Shown here: piece after piece, positions 17,470-25,995 of the stretch
How positions within the stretch are numbered: the first letter of the stretch is position 1
How the letters are laid out: the number at the start of each line of letters is the position of its first letter
Assembly (NCBI GenBank): GCA_011389865.1
Contig: JAABTL010000015.1
Coordinates: 1-61,089 of the forward strand
Length of the DNA: 61,089 nt
Origin: Trueperaceae bacterium
GTDB taxonomy: Bacteria; Deinococcota; Deinococci; Deinococcales; Trueperaceae
Reading direction: 5' to 3'
Position numbers and translations under genes: made by a program
The notes under the pieces: model-generated
What the model saw: only the letters and a program-made list of their open reading frames with translations
Told to the model about the DNA's origin: nothing
The model's database searches: none

Positions 17470-18321
17470 TCAGGGCGCTTCAACCTCGGGCTCGGGCATC
17501 AGCAGGTTGACGACGTGCCGATGCATCTTCCACTCACCGTCGACGAGCTTCGAGACCGCGACGTAGGTGCCCTGCATCATCACCGTGGCACCGTCGGGCG
17601 CCCAGAAGATGAACGTGCCCAGCCCGTTGGCCGTATCGCCGAGGACCTCCGCCTCCTCGGTGATCACCTCGATGATGCCCTGATCGAGGGGTTCCGGCAT
17701 TGGCGTGGCGAGGCCGACGTAGATCGCCTCGCGGCCGATGTCCCTGCGACCGTTCATGTTCACGACGATGGCGTCCTCGGTGTAGAGGTTGGCGACCCCC
17801 ACCAGGTCGTCCGCGTTGTAGAGCTCGGCCCAGCGGGAGGCCAGATCGTGTACGGCCTCCTGAACGTCGGCCTCTGGCTCCGGTGGCGGCATCAGCATGC
17901 TGTTGACGTGCCGGTGCATCTTCCACTCACCCTCGACGAGCCTGAGGAGCGCGAGCCAGTTGCCGCGCATCAGCGTCGAGCCGTCGGGCGCCGAGAACGT
18001 GTACGTACCCATCGCATGGGCCGTATCGCCGTCAACCACGACCTCGTCGGTCGTTGGCTGGATGGTCACCACGCCGGCCGGCATCGGCAGCTGGGTGAGG
18101 GGCTCGATGATGGCCTCCCGGCCCTCGAAACGGCCGAAGGCGTCGACGAGGACGGTGTCCTCGGTGTAGAGCTCGACGACGGCTTGGAGGTCGCCCTCGT
18201 TGAACGCCGCCGCCCAGCGGTCGAGGATCTCACGTACGGCGCCCTCGTCGTCCCCCTGAGCGAAGGCGAAGGTGGCTGCGAAGAGCAAGGAAACGGCCAA
18301 ACGAACGAATCGGGTGTGCAT
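17470..18321 (-). CDS. Secreted protein with two tandem SnoaL/DUF4440-like domains
   Basis: A 283-residue exported protein: signal peptide MHTRFVRLAVSLLFAATFAF cut near AFAQ, then two copies of an NTF2-fold domain of about 125 residues. The copies align clearly: REILDRWAAAFNEGDLQAVV / HDLASRWAELYNADDLVGVA, LYTEDTVLVDAFGRFEGREA / LYTEDAIVVNMNGRRDIGRE, and VEGEWKMHRHVNSMLMP / VDGEWKMHRHVVNLLMP. Domains of this kind bind small molecules or act as isomerases or hydrolases; none of the catalytic sets can be assigned. A duplication inside one gene is the simplest origin. ATG 18321 precedes a good signal. Confidence 0.82.
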   Translation of the reverse strand: MHTRFVRLAVSLLFAATFAFAQGDDEGAVREILDRWAAAFNEGDLQAVVELYTEDTVLVDAFGRFEGREAIIEPLTQLPMPAGVVTIQPTTDEVVVDGDTAHAMGTYTFSAPDGSTLMRGNWLALLRLVEGEWKMHRHVNSMLMPPPEPEADVQEAVHDLASRWAELYNADDLVGVANLYTEDAIVVNMNGRRDIGREAIYVGLATPMPEPLDQGIIEVITEEAEVLGDTANGLGTFIFWAPDGATVMMQGTYVAVSKLVDGEWKMHRHVVNLLMPEPEVEAP

Positions 18322-18653
18322 GGCTCTCCCATCGCGTGGGCCGCAAGGGGCAAATCCTCTCATCGGCCATGCCGCTGCTTCCACGCCGGACCCGACCGCA
18401 CTCCGACCGAGGGCGCAACCGGTCGCTGCCACCCGGCGTGAGATATGAAACGTATGGAAAGCATATCACATGGGTGCAGGCTCCTCCGGTGGTCGCTCGC
18501 CGGGACCCGAGCGAAGGTACCGCGACGCGCAGCCCCAGACCTCACGGCCCGCCATCCGGATCCGCCACGGTGAGCGGGCCAACCGTCTCCCGACGCGCGC
18601 ACCCGCCGGCGACGACGCCCATCTTCCCGACGCCACGCCGGGAGCGTGCGACC

Positions 18654-19667
18654 ATGGCCGGCATGAGTTTCGAGCCCAGGCCCTCCGCCGCGGTCCAGCC
18701 CGCGACACCCGGCCGCGTCCTGCCGCTGGTCACCGGCGCCGTCCTCAGGCCGGACGCCGACGTCCGGTTCGACGGCTACGGCCACGCCTGGATCGCCGCG
18801 ACCTCACTGGCGCCCGCGGCCATCGCGCCACTGAACGACGAGGAGCGGCAGACCGGAGGTCTCCGCGGCTTCGCCCGCGCCGCCGCCCCGCGCCGCGCGG
18901 CGCTGCTCGATGTCCAACCGCAGGGCTGCGGTCGCGACGCCGCCGCCCTCGCCCGCCTGTCGGCGAAGAGCGGCGTGGCCATCGCCGCCGTCACCGGCTT
19001 CCACCCCGCTGCGCACTACCCCACCGGCCGGCGCCCGTGGATCACCGCCGACGCCGCCCTCGCCACGTTCCAGCGCGAGCTCGAGGGCGGCATGCGGGAG
19101 CAGCCCCTGGCGCGGCCCGCGGCGGTCGCGGCAGCCCTCGGCGCCGACGCGCCCGACGACGACCCCTGTTGGGACGCAGCGCTCGAGGCGTGCCGTCGCT
19201 CCGACGCGCTGTTGCTGGTGCGCTTGGAGCCGGACGCCGACCTCGCCGGCCTCGTCAGGTACCTGGCCCAGCGCGGCGTGGCAGGCGAGCGCACCTACGT
19301 CTGCCGCATGGACACCCAGACGGACGACGGCCTCCACCGCGAGCTCGCCAGCGCCGGCGCCCTCCTGGGCTACGGCGGACGCGCGTTCGTCGACGACGGC
19401 GCGCGGGGCGAGGTCGCGGCGCTGGAACGGCGGTTGGAGGACGGCCACACGGGCGCGGTGGCGATCGGGCTCGAGCTCGCCGAGCCCGGCGCCTGGGGCG
19501 ACGAGCAACCTGCCCACGCGCACGACGCGGGACCGGGCGCGCTCATCGCGAGCGTCGAGAGACGGTTGCGCGAGATCGGCGCCTCCGACCGCGATGTCGA
19601 CGCGCTGCTGGGCAAGAACCTGCTGGTGCGGGCCGCGCGGTCGGAGAGCCCAGGCGTCATCGGCTGA
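18654..19667 (+). CDS. Degenerate phosphotriesterase-family homologue
   Basis: A 337-residue protein with the outline of a phosphotriesterase-like lactonase/amidohydrolase: GCGRDAAALARLSAKSGVAI followed by AAVTGFH matches the family's GxGRD-x-ALxxhxxxTGhxhVxGTGhY, and DGLHRELASAGALLGYGG matches the strand before the last histidine. The C-terminal LLGKNLLVRAA corresponds to the family's final motif. The usual metal site is eroded: the N-terminal HxH is HAW, the carbamylated lysine position reads as RLE, and only an AHD near residue 285 looks intact. It is probably not a standard metalloenzyme. An aldo/keto reductase follows 73 bases downstream on the same strand. Confidence 0.6.
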   Translation: MAGMSFEPRPSAAVQPATPGRVLPLVTGAVLRPDADVRFDGYGHAWIAATSLAPAAIAPLNDEERQTGGLRGFARAAAPRRAALLDVQPQGCGRDAAALARLSAKSGVAIAAVTGFHPAAHYPTGRRPWITADAALATFQRELEGGMREQPLARPAAVAAALGADAPDDDPCWDAALEACRRSDALLLVRLEPDADLAGLVRYLAQRGVAGERTYVCRMDTQTDDGLHRELASAGALLGYGGRAFVDDGARGEVAALERRLEDGHTGAVAIGLELAEPGAWGDEQPAHAHDAGPGALIASVERRLREIGASDRDVDALLGKNLLVRAARSESPGVIG

Positions 19668-19740
19668 ACCGATCGCACGACCGCAACGGCCCAGAGGACG
19701 TACGGTGAACCCACACGTCGAGGGAACGGAGGCGGACACC

Positions 19741-20775
19741 ATGGAACGACGACCCTTCGGCAACACCGGCATGGAGCTCCCCGAGATCTGCTTCGGGACG
19801 ATGCGCTTCGCCGCCAAGACGCCGAGCGACGACGAGCGGTCGCGGGCCGGCCAGCGCGCCCTGGAGGAGGCGCTCGACATCGGCCTCGACTTCGTGCACT
19901 CCAGTTACGAGTACGGCACGCGCTGGGCGACGGGCCAGGTGCTGGCACACCATCCGCACCGCGACCGGGTGCGGCACGCCATCAAGGTCAACGCGCCCGA
20001 CTGGGGCGAGGCGAGGTTCGACCCGGCGGCCTTCCGCGGCCAGATCGAGGACGCCCTGCGCGAGCTGCGGGCGGAGCGCATCGACATCGTGCAGCACCTG
20101 CAGCGCGGCGACTTCGACAGAGCGCTCGGCTACGACGACCGCGCCGAGCCGCAACGCATCGCCGATCTGGACGCCGTGCTCGAACCGCTGCGCGAGGTCG
20201 CGCAGCAGTTGCGCGACGAGGGCCTGATCGGCGCCCTGACGACCTTCCCCTACACCGTCGGCTACGCCCGCGCCGCCATCGCCTCGGGCGCCTTCGACGG
20301 GATCGTGGCGTACTTCAACCTGCTCGAGACCGAGATGGTCGACGTGTTCGACCTCATGCGCGAGCGCGGCATGGGCTTCATCGGCATCCGGCCGCTCATG
20401 GGTGGACTGCTGACCGACGCCCGCATCGATCGGTCCGCCCTGCCGCCTGGCGACCGCATGCTCGACCCCAGCTGGGACCGCGCCTACGACCAGCTCGCCG
20501 AGGTTCGCGCCATCGTCGAGCCCGAGATCGGCCGGGGGCGCACGGCCCCGTCCTGGACGAGCTTCGCACTGAAGTTCTCGCTGGTCGATCCGATCATCGC
20601 GTCGACCGTCGTGAGCATCAACACGCCCGAGCAACTGCTCGAGGTGCTGGCGGCCGTCGAGGGACCGCGCCCGGACCCGGCGCTGCTGCCGCGGCTGCAC
20701 GAGATCACGGCACGCTTCAGGGCCGAGCACGGCGTGCGCGCCGACCTCGCGGGGGTGCCGCAGTACGAGCGGTAG
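19741..20775 (+). CDS. Aldo/keto reductase
   Basis: A 344-residue aldo/keto reductase. It begins RRPFGNTGMELPEICFGTMR, the standard family opening. The tetrad is represented by DFVHSSYEYG (Asp and Tyr), HAIKVN (Lys) and DIVQHLQ (His). VVSINTPEQLLEVLAA near the end is the usual NADP-binding strand-helix. GTG or ATG choice is simple: ATG 19741 lies after GGAGG. It follows the degenerate phosphotriesterase homologue by 73 bases and may share its transcript. The substrate is unknown; the family reduces aldehydes and sugars using NADPH. Confidence 0.87.
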   Translation: MERRPFGNTGMELPEICFGTMRFAAKTPSDDERSRAGQRALEEALDIGLDFVHSSYEYGTRWATGQVLAHHPHRDRVRHAIKVNAPDWGEARFDPAAFRGQIEDALRELRAERIDIVQHLQRGDFDRALGYDDRAEPQRIADLDAVLEPLREVAQQLRDEGLIGALTTFPYTVGYARAAIASGAFDGIVAYFNLLETEMVDVFDLMRERGMGFIGIRPLMGGLLTDARIDRSALPPGDRMLDPSWDRAYDQLAEVRAIVEPEIGRGRTAPSWTSFALKFSLVDPIIASTVVSINTPEQLLEVLAAVEGPRPDPALLPRLHEITARFRAEHGVRADLAGVPQYER

Positions 20776-20776
20776 C

Positions 20777-21114
20777 TCAGCACACCCGCCCTCCGCGGCG
20801 CAGCCGCAGGAAGGGCGCCACCGCGGCGAGCGCGAAGGCGGGCGCCGAGGCCCGCGGCGATCGACGAAGCGACCGACGAAGGGCAGCACGAGCGAGCCGG
20901 CCAACGTGCCGACCAGGTAGAGGGTGGACACCTGCGAGCGGGACATGCTCAGGTCCGCGATGATCCAGTCGATGAAGATCGACACCCCGACCGTCTGGCC
21001 GGGAATCGCCATCATCATGCCGACGGTGGCGACCGCCAGCACGAGCCAACCGTAGAAGACCGGCGAGCGGTCGATCAGGCGGCTGCGTCGGAGGAGCGGT
21101 TCGGGTGGGGTCAC
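20777..21114 (-). pseudogene. MFS transporter remnant
   Basis: From ATG 21114 the frame gives PVFYGWLVLAVATVGMMMAI and PGQTVGVSIFIDWIIADLSM, then SRSQVSTLYLVGTLAGSLVL and PFVGRFVDRRGPRR: the first two helices and the loop of a major facilitator (monocarboxylate/OFA-like). After about residue 90 the frame is lost; a second frame then reads APAFALAAVAPFLRLRRGGR and stops, like the last helix and tail of such a transporter. So most of the gene, normally about 400 residues, is deleted. It lies between the aldo/keto reductase and pncB; a former role in nicotinate uptake would be pure guesswork. Confidence 0.75.
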
Positions 21115-21196
21115 GGGCCTCGGTTGCCGTCGTGCGGCGCGGGCGACGGCACCACGGGCTCGGCGGCGCCGTCCGCGCCGATCGGCGGGAGGCTCC

Positions 21197-22726
21197 TCAG
21201 ACGGTCGACTGCCGCAGGCGCCACAGGCGCTCGCTGAGCGACACGTGGTAGCGGTGCGGGTTGCGCAGGCGCCTGACGCCCGCGTCCAGTCGCGCCTCGT
21301 CGGCCTCGCGCCGCGCCCGCAGCGCCGCGACGTCCTGCGGCTCGACCCTAGCGCAGCCTCCGCTCCAATGCGTCTCCAGGAGGGGCTCCACGTCCGACAC
21401 CTCGTCCACCGCCAACGAGCGGTAGCGCTCGTCGGCGGGGTGCCGTAGCGTCAGCGGCTCGCCGGCCCGCGGGCGCTCGTCGGCGAGGGTGACCAGGTCG
21501 GCCGTGGCCATGCCGCGTGCGTCGTACACGCGGAACAGTGCCTTGGGCCCCGGCACGGTGGCCTTCTCCGGCGTGTCGGAGAGCTTGGCACTGGGCCGCC
21601 ATTCGCCGTCGTGGTGCACCGCCACCAGCTTGTAGACGCCGTCGAGCGCGCACGCCCCCTTGCTGGTGATCAGGCGGGTGCCCACGCCGAACACCAGGCG
21701 GTCGAGCACGGGCTGCGCGTCGACGCCGACGGAGGACGCCTCGTCCTGGATCTGCTGTCGGATCTGCCAGATGGTGAGTTCGTCCAACTGGTTGGACAGC
21801 GTGATCACGGCGTCCGGGAAGCCCGCAGCGTCCAACTCGCGCGCCACGTGCAGCGCCAGGTGGGCGAGGTCGCCGGAGTCCAGCCGCACGCCGCGCGGTT
21901 CGTGGCCCCGCGCGCGCAGCTCCTCGAACACCCGGATGGCGTTGGGCAGGCCACTGTCGAGCGTGTCGACGGTGTCGAGCAGCAGCAGGCAGTCGTCCGG
22001 GTAGACCTCGGCATAGGCGCGGAAGGCGTCCAGCTCGTCACCGCCCGTCGCCATGATGGCCTGCACGAAGCTGTGGGCGTGGGTGCCGCGCGGCGGCACG
22101 CCCAGGCGCAGGCTGGCGCCCGTGTTGCTGCTGGCGTCCACCCCGCCGATGAGCGCCGCCCGCGCCCCGGCGTCCACCGCCCGTCCGTGGCCACGCCGCA
22201 TGCCGAACTCGATCAGTGGGCGGCCCCCGGCCGCGTGGCGCAGCCTCGCCGCACGGGTGGCGATGAGCGTGGGGTAGTTCAGGTGGTTCAACACGGAGGT
22301 CTCGAGCAGCTGAGCGACGGCCAGCGGCGCCTCCACGACGGCGAAGGGCGCGACGGGGTGGATGACCCGCCCCTCCGGCACGGCACGCAGCTCCACGTCG
22401 TCGAGGCCGCGTCGGTCGCGCAGCCACGCGAGGAAGGCATCGTCGAACAGGGGTTCGCCCGCCGCCGTGCGCATGCCGCGCAGGCGATCCTCGTCGTCGG
22501 GCGCCAGCGCCGCGTCGGCCATCCACGCGAGCAACTCGGCCGCCCCCGCGGCCACCGCGTACCCCGCCTGGTGCGCCCCGTAGTCCGGCGGCCGGCGGAA
22601 GAACGCGTCGAACTGCGCCGGCAGCTCGTGCAGGCCGTGGCGCAGGTACGCCTGCGCCATCGTGAGCTGGTACAGGTCGGTGAACAGCAGGCTGGCGTCG
22701 GCGGCGGCTGGGTTGGACGAGGTCAT
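21197..22726 (-). CDS. pncB: Nicotinate phosphoribosyltransferase
   Basis: A 509-residue enzyme that joins nicotinate to PRPP, making nicotinate mononucleotide, the entry step of NAD salvage. It begins [20 protein letters not shown], a family signature, and has [20 protein letters not shown], the [10 protein letters not shown] motif with the conserved histidine, [20 protein letters not shown] (PRPP/phosphate site) and [12 protein letters not shown]. Length agrees with the bacterial long form. ATG 22726 is 69 bases from the divergent nadE start, with a palindrome between them. It belongs to an NAD gene island. Confidence 0.93.
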   Translation of the reverse strand: MTSSNPAAADASLLFTDLYQLTMAQAYLRHGLHELPAQFDAFFRRPPDYGAHQAGYAVAAGAAELLAWMADAALAPDDEDRLRGMRTAAGEPLFDDAFLAWLRDRRGLDDVELRAVPEGRVIHPVAPFAVVEAPLAVAQLLETSVLNHLNYPTLIATRAARLRHAAGGRPLIEFGMRRGHGRAVDAGARAALIGGVDASSNTGASLRLGVPPRGTHAHSFVQAIMATGGDELDAFRAYAEVYPDDCLLLLDTVDTLDSGLPNAIRVFEELRARGHEPRGVRLDSGDLAHLALHVARELDAAGFPDAVITLSNQLDELTIWQIRQQIQDEASSVGVDAQPVLDRLVFGVGTRLITSKGACALDGVYKLVAVHHDGEWRPSAKLSDTPEKATVPGPKALFRVYDARGMATADLVTLADERPRAGEPLTLRHPADERYRSLAVDEVSDVEPLLETHWSGGCARVEPQDVAALRARREADEARLDAGVRRLRNPHRYHVSLSERLWRLRQSTV

Positions 22727-22748
22727 GGGACGCCTCCCTCGGCGGAAC

Positions 22749-22770
22749 GGGGAACGGGTGGTCGTTCCCC
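22749..22770. promoter_or_regulatory. Palindrome in the pncB-nadE divergent promoter
   Basis: GGGGAACG-ggtggt-CGTTCCCC, perfect 8-bp arms, lies in the only 69 bases between the two start codons. It may be the operator of an NAD-responsive repressor controlling both genes. Hairpin formation in one of the leaders is the alternative. Confidence 0.5.
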
Positions 22771-22795
22771 TATCATCGACCCGGAGGGAGGCGGC

Positions 22796-23629
22796 ATGAC
22801 GTCATCACCGACACCCCATCCGCGGCTGCGCCTCGACCCCGCGCCGCTCGCGACGCGGCTCGAACGCACCATCGAGGACACCGTCCGCCGCTTCGGGCTG
22901 GACGGGGTCGCGCTCGGCGTCTCGGGCGGCGTGGACAGCGCCGTCGTCGCCACGCTGGCGGCCCGCGCCCTCGGGCCCGAGCGCGTGCTGGCGCTGCGGC
23001 TCCCCTACCGCGACCTCGGTGCCGACGGCATGCGGCGCGCCGAGCGGCTGATCGCCGACCTCGGCCTGCGCCACGAGACGGTCGACATCACGCCGATCGT
23101 CGACGCCTACGCCGCCAGCCAGCCGGGCATCGCCTGGCACCGGCTCGGCAACGTCCAGGCGCGCGTCCGCATGCTGGTGCAGTTCGACAAGCTCACCCAA
23201 CACGGCCTGCTGCCGATCGGTACCGGCAACCGCAGCGAACGGCTGCTCGGCTACTTCACCGAGCACGGCGACGACGCCCCCAAGCTCGAGCCGCTGGCCG
23301 ACCTGTACAAGACGCAGGTCTGGCAGCTGGCGGTGCACCTCGGCGTCCCGCACGACATCGTGTCGGTGCCCCCCAGCGCCGGCCTGGAGCCCGACCAGAC
23401 CGACGAGGGCGACTTCGGCATGAGCTACCGGGAGATCGACCTGGTCCTGGCGCACCTGGACGCCGGCTTCGACGACGCCGCCATCGCCGGCCTCGGCGTC
23501 GAGCGGGCCGCCATCGACCGCGTCCGGGCGCGGGTGGTCGCCAGCCACCGCAAGCGGGTGCCGACCGTGGCGCCGGCGGTGCAGCCGACCGGCCACGACG
23601 TGACCCTGTTCCTGCCTCGCGCCGGCTGA
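22796..23629 (+). CDS. nadE: NH3-dependent NAD+ synthetase
   Basis: A 277-residue protein that amidates nicotinate adenine dinucleotide to NAD. The ATP-pyrophosphatase loop is ALGVSGGVDSAVVATL (SGGVDS at residues 43-48); GIAWHRLGNVQARVRMLVQF, LPIGTGNRSERLLGYFTEHG and PLADLYKTQVWQLA are the core NadE motifs. There is no glutaminase domain, so ammonia is the nitrogen source. ATG 22796 follows GGAGG by six bases. It is divergent from pncB and convergent with the nicotinamidase-like gene. Confidence 0.94.
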   Translation: MTSSPTPHPRLRLDPAPLATRLERTIEDTVRRFGLDGVALGVSGGVDSAVVATLAARALGPERVLALRLPYRDLGADGMRRAERLIADLGLRHETVDITPIVDAYAASQPGIAWHRLGNVQARVRMLVQFDKLTQHGLLPIGTGNRSERLLGYFTEHGDDAPKLEPLADLYKTQVWQLAVHLGVPHDIVSVPPSAGLEPDQTDEGDFGMSYREIDLVLAHLDAGFDDAAIAGLGVERAAIDRVRARVVASHRKRVPTVAPAVQPTGHDVTLFLPRAG

Positions 23630-23666
23630 CCTCCGTTCGTGGCCGCGGCTCGGCCGACACCGCCGC

Positions 23667-24281
23667 TCAGGACGCGTCGAAGCTCAGGCCCTCCGCGCGC
23701 GTCACCCGGCCGCGGTACAGGAAGGTCAGCTGCCGCAGCGTGGCGGCCTGGTCGAAGGGATCGAGCGCCCCGACGGCGTCCTCCACCAGCGTCACCCCGT
23801 AGTGCCGCAACGCCGCCGACCCGGCGGTGTGCAGCACGCAGATGTTCGCCACCGTGCCCACGATGACCAGTTCCTCGATGCCGAGCACCCGCAGGCGGTG
23901 GTCGAGCGGCGTGCCGTAGAAGGCGTCGTAGCGCAGCTTGCGGATGACCTCGTCACCCTCGTGGGGCGCCAGCGCGTCGACGATCTCCGCCCCCCACGAC
24001 CCGGCACGCGCATGCTCGCCCCAGACGGCGAACTCCGGATCGTCCTCGCCGTGCCAGTCCTGCGTGTAGACCACCCGCGCCCCGGCCGCGCGGGCGCGCT
24101 CCACGACCTCGGCGATCCGCGGGATGGCGCGCTCGGCCTCCTCGCCGAACAGCGCGCCGCGCGGGTGGGCGAAGTCGTTCTGCATGTCGACCACCACCAC
24201 GGCCGTGCGCGCCGCCGGTAGGCGCACGCGCTCGTCGAAGGGGATCTCGGGAACCGCGACGTTCGCTTCCAGGTGTGCCAT
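23667..24281 (-). CDS. Isochorismatase-family cysteine hydrolase, probably nicotinamidase
   Basis: A 204-residue cysteine hydrolase. The catalytic triad is Asp32 (VVVVDMQNDF), Lys114 (VIRKLRYDAF) and Cys147 (VANICVLHT). The TQDWH segment (Asp74, His76) and GEH (His89) align with three of the four metal ligands of nicotinamidase, which favours conversion of nicotinamide to nicotinate over other family activities; the fourth ligand is not obvious. Context agrees: pncB and nadE are next to it and would use the product. A ureidoacrylate or isochorismate hydrolase remains possible. ATG 24281. Confidence 0.78.
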   Translation of the reverse strand: MAHLEANVAVPEIPFDERVRLPAARTAVVVVDMQNDFAHPRGALFGEEAERAIPRIAEVVERARAAGARVVYTQDWHGEDDPEFAVWGEHARAGSWGAEIVDALAPHEGDEVIRKLRYDAFYGTPLDHRLRVLGIEELVIVGTVANICVLHTAGSAALRHYGVTLVEDAVGALDPFDQAATLRQLTFLYRGRVTRAEGLSFDAS

Positions 24282-24415
24282 CGCTCACCTCCGAAGGCGA
24301 CGGCGTCGCCTCCGTCCAGGTTAGCAGCCGACTCCGCGGCGTCCCCGCAGCAGCCATCGCCGCCAGTGGCCCGCCGGCCGCGCCGAGAGCGCCGGCGGCC
24401 TTTGGCCGGCGGCCT

Positions 24416-25291
24416 TCAGCCGGCGCCCGCGAACGCGTCGCGGAACGGCCCCAGGTTGCGTCGCTCCTGCGACCAGTCGACGACGGCGAACACGACCTCG
24501 GCGAACGCGCCCGCGAACTCGCCCTCGAGCGCGGCGCGGAAGTCCTGCGCGGTGCGCACCGGGTCGTTGTGGAAGGCCCCGCAACCCCAGGCGCCGAGCA
24601 CCAGCGCCGCGTGACCGTAGGCGCGCGCGATCGCCAGGACCCGCCGGATGCGTCGCTCCAGCAGGTCGCCGCTCTCCGGCTGCCCGACGGCGGGCGCGTA
24701 CGGCGCCGCGCAGGTGACGAAGTCGAGCGGCCACGGACGCGGCAGCGTCGCGCCGTCGTCGGTGCGGAACACGGGAACGCCCGGCGAGTAGATCGACCAG
24801 TCGCTGGAATCAGGTCGCGGACGCCGCGCGTGCTCCGCGTACATCGGGTCGCCGACCAGCGTCTCGACGAGCGCGCTTGAGCGGCAGAGCACCTCCTCCT
24901 GCGCCCTGGCGCCGTCGAGGAAGCCGCCGCCGGGATGCACGCCGTTGGCGAAGTTGAGCGCGAGCGGGCGGGCGCCCGCATCCACGAGGCGGCGCGCAGC
25001 GCCCAGGGTCGTCTCGTTCGTGACCTGGACGCGCGTCTCGGCGAACGCTCGGGCAGGCGCCGCCGGCAGGTCGGCGTCGGGCGGGACGCTGACCTTGGCG
25101 GTGCGGGCCGCCTGCACCACATCACCCCAGGGGACCACCCGACCCTCGTGGCGGTACGCCCCGGCGCGGACCGCCTCGACCGCCGTCCGGCCCAACTCCG
25201 CGGCGTAGGCGCGCGACACGTCGAGTTCGCGGCAGCGCTCCCCGGCCATCGCGTCCGAGTCGAGGCAGGGCAAGACCTTCAGTGTGGGCAT
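24416..25291 (-). CDS. Bacterial-type poly(ADP-ribose) glycohydrolase (TIGR02452 macrodomain)
   Basis: A 291-residue protein of the TIGR02452/microbial PARG family. The catalytic signature is exact: VHPGGGFLDGARAQEE, with the GGG loop at residues 121-123 and Gln131-Glu132-Glu133, the glutamates that cleave the ribose-ribose bond. LALNFANGVHP before it and APYAPAVGQPES, VLGAWGCGAFHNDP after it are macrodomain strands that hold ADP-ribose. It removes ADP-ribose from modified proteins or nucleic acids. Its place beside pncA, nadE and pncB suggests recycling of NAD-derived ADP-ribose. ATG 25291 follows GGAGG. No ADP-ribosyltransferase is seen nearby. Confidence 0.88.
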   Translation of the reverse strand: MPTLKVLPCLDSDAMAGERCRELDVSRAYAAELGRTAVEAVRAGAYRHEGRVVPWGDVVQAARTAKVSVPPDADLPAAPARAFAETRVQVTNETTLGAARRLVDAGARPLALNFANGVHPGGGFLDGARAQEEVLCRSSALVETLVGDPMYAEHARRPRPDSSDWSIYSPGVPVFRTDDGATLPRPWPLDFVTCAAPYAPAVGQPESGDLLERRIRRVLAIARAYGHAALVLGAWGCGAFHNDPVRTAQDFRAALEGEFAGAFAEVVFAVVDWSQERRNLGPFRDAFAGAG

Positions 25292-25320
25292 CGGACCTCC
25301 TCCTCGCCGAGTGGACCCCC

Positions 25321-25854
25321 CTACCCCCTCACAACCCCGAACCGGAACCGCTCGTCCTTCAGCACCGTCTCGTACCCGGCCGACTCGTCGACCAGGCACA
25401 GCAGCTTGCCGGGATCCTCCTGCGCCCAGGCCGCGACCACCTCGCCCACGAAGATCGAGTGGTCACCCGTCGTGAAGCGTTCGACCACCCGGCACTCGAG
25501 GTTCGCCACGCACTCGGCGATGATCGGCGCCGCCACCTGCCGCGCCGGCAGCGCCGTCACGCCCGTCTCTGCGAACTTGTCGACGTCGCTGCCGCTGTGG
25601 CTACCGCAGTACGCCGTGGCCTGAGCCAGCTCGCGGCCCGGGTACGCCAGCACGAAGGCGCCCGCGCCCGCGATCAGCCCGTGCGTGAAGCGCGATGGCG
25701 CCACGCTGATCGCCACCATCGGCGGCGTGGCCGAGGTCCGCATCGTCCAGCCGAGCGGACAGATGCTCCGCTCGCCCTCGTGCTCGGCGACCGCCCACGC
25801 CACCACCTCGGGCTTGAGCAGGCGCCAGAACGCCCCAACGTCCAGTTCCTTCAT
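25321..25854 (-). CDS. Flavin reductase-like FMN-binding protein
   Basis: A 177-residue split-barrel flavoprotein of the flavin reductase family. Motifs: WTMRTSATPPMVAISVAPSR, FTHGLIAGAGAFVLAYPGRE (the flavin phosphate region), and GDHSIFVGEVVAAW, the family's conserved strand. It probably reduces free FMN or FAD with NAD(P)H, or binds FMN as an electron carrier. It starts at ATG 25854 and ends 29 bases before the PARG start, so the two could be co-transcribed. Partner monooxygenase not found. Confidence 0.86.
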   Translation of the reverse strand: MKELDVGAFWRLLKPEVVAWAVAEHEGERSICPLGWTMRTSATPPMVAISVAPSRFTHGLIAGAGAFVLAYPGRELAQATAYCGSHSGSDVDKFAETGVTALPARQVAAPIIAECVANLECRVVERFTTGDHSIFVGEVVAAWAQEDPGKLLCLVDESAGYETVLKDERFRFGVVRG

Positions 25855-25995
25855 GGCTCGCACCTCCGTTCGTCTCCCACCGTAGACCCATCGGCGGGAC
25901 GGGGTCCAGCCGCACGCCGTGTGCATCGCGCATCGCCGCCGCCGTACGGTGGCCCCCGACGCGGCACCGCGCCGCGATCCGCCGTACCCTTCGGC

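Noticed and set aside
24400..24440. Terminator after the PARG gene
   Set aside because: The GCCGGCGGCCTT units are direct repeats rather than a good inverted repeat, so termination is unclear.
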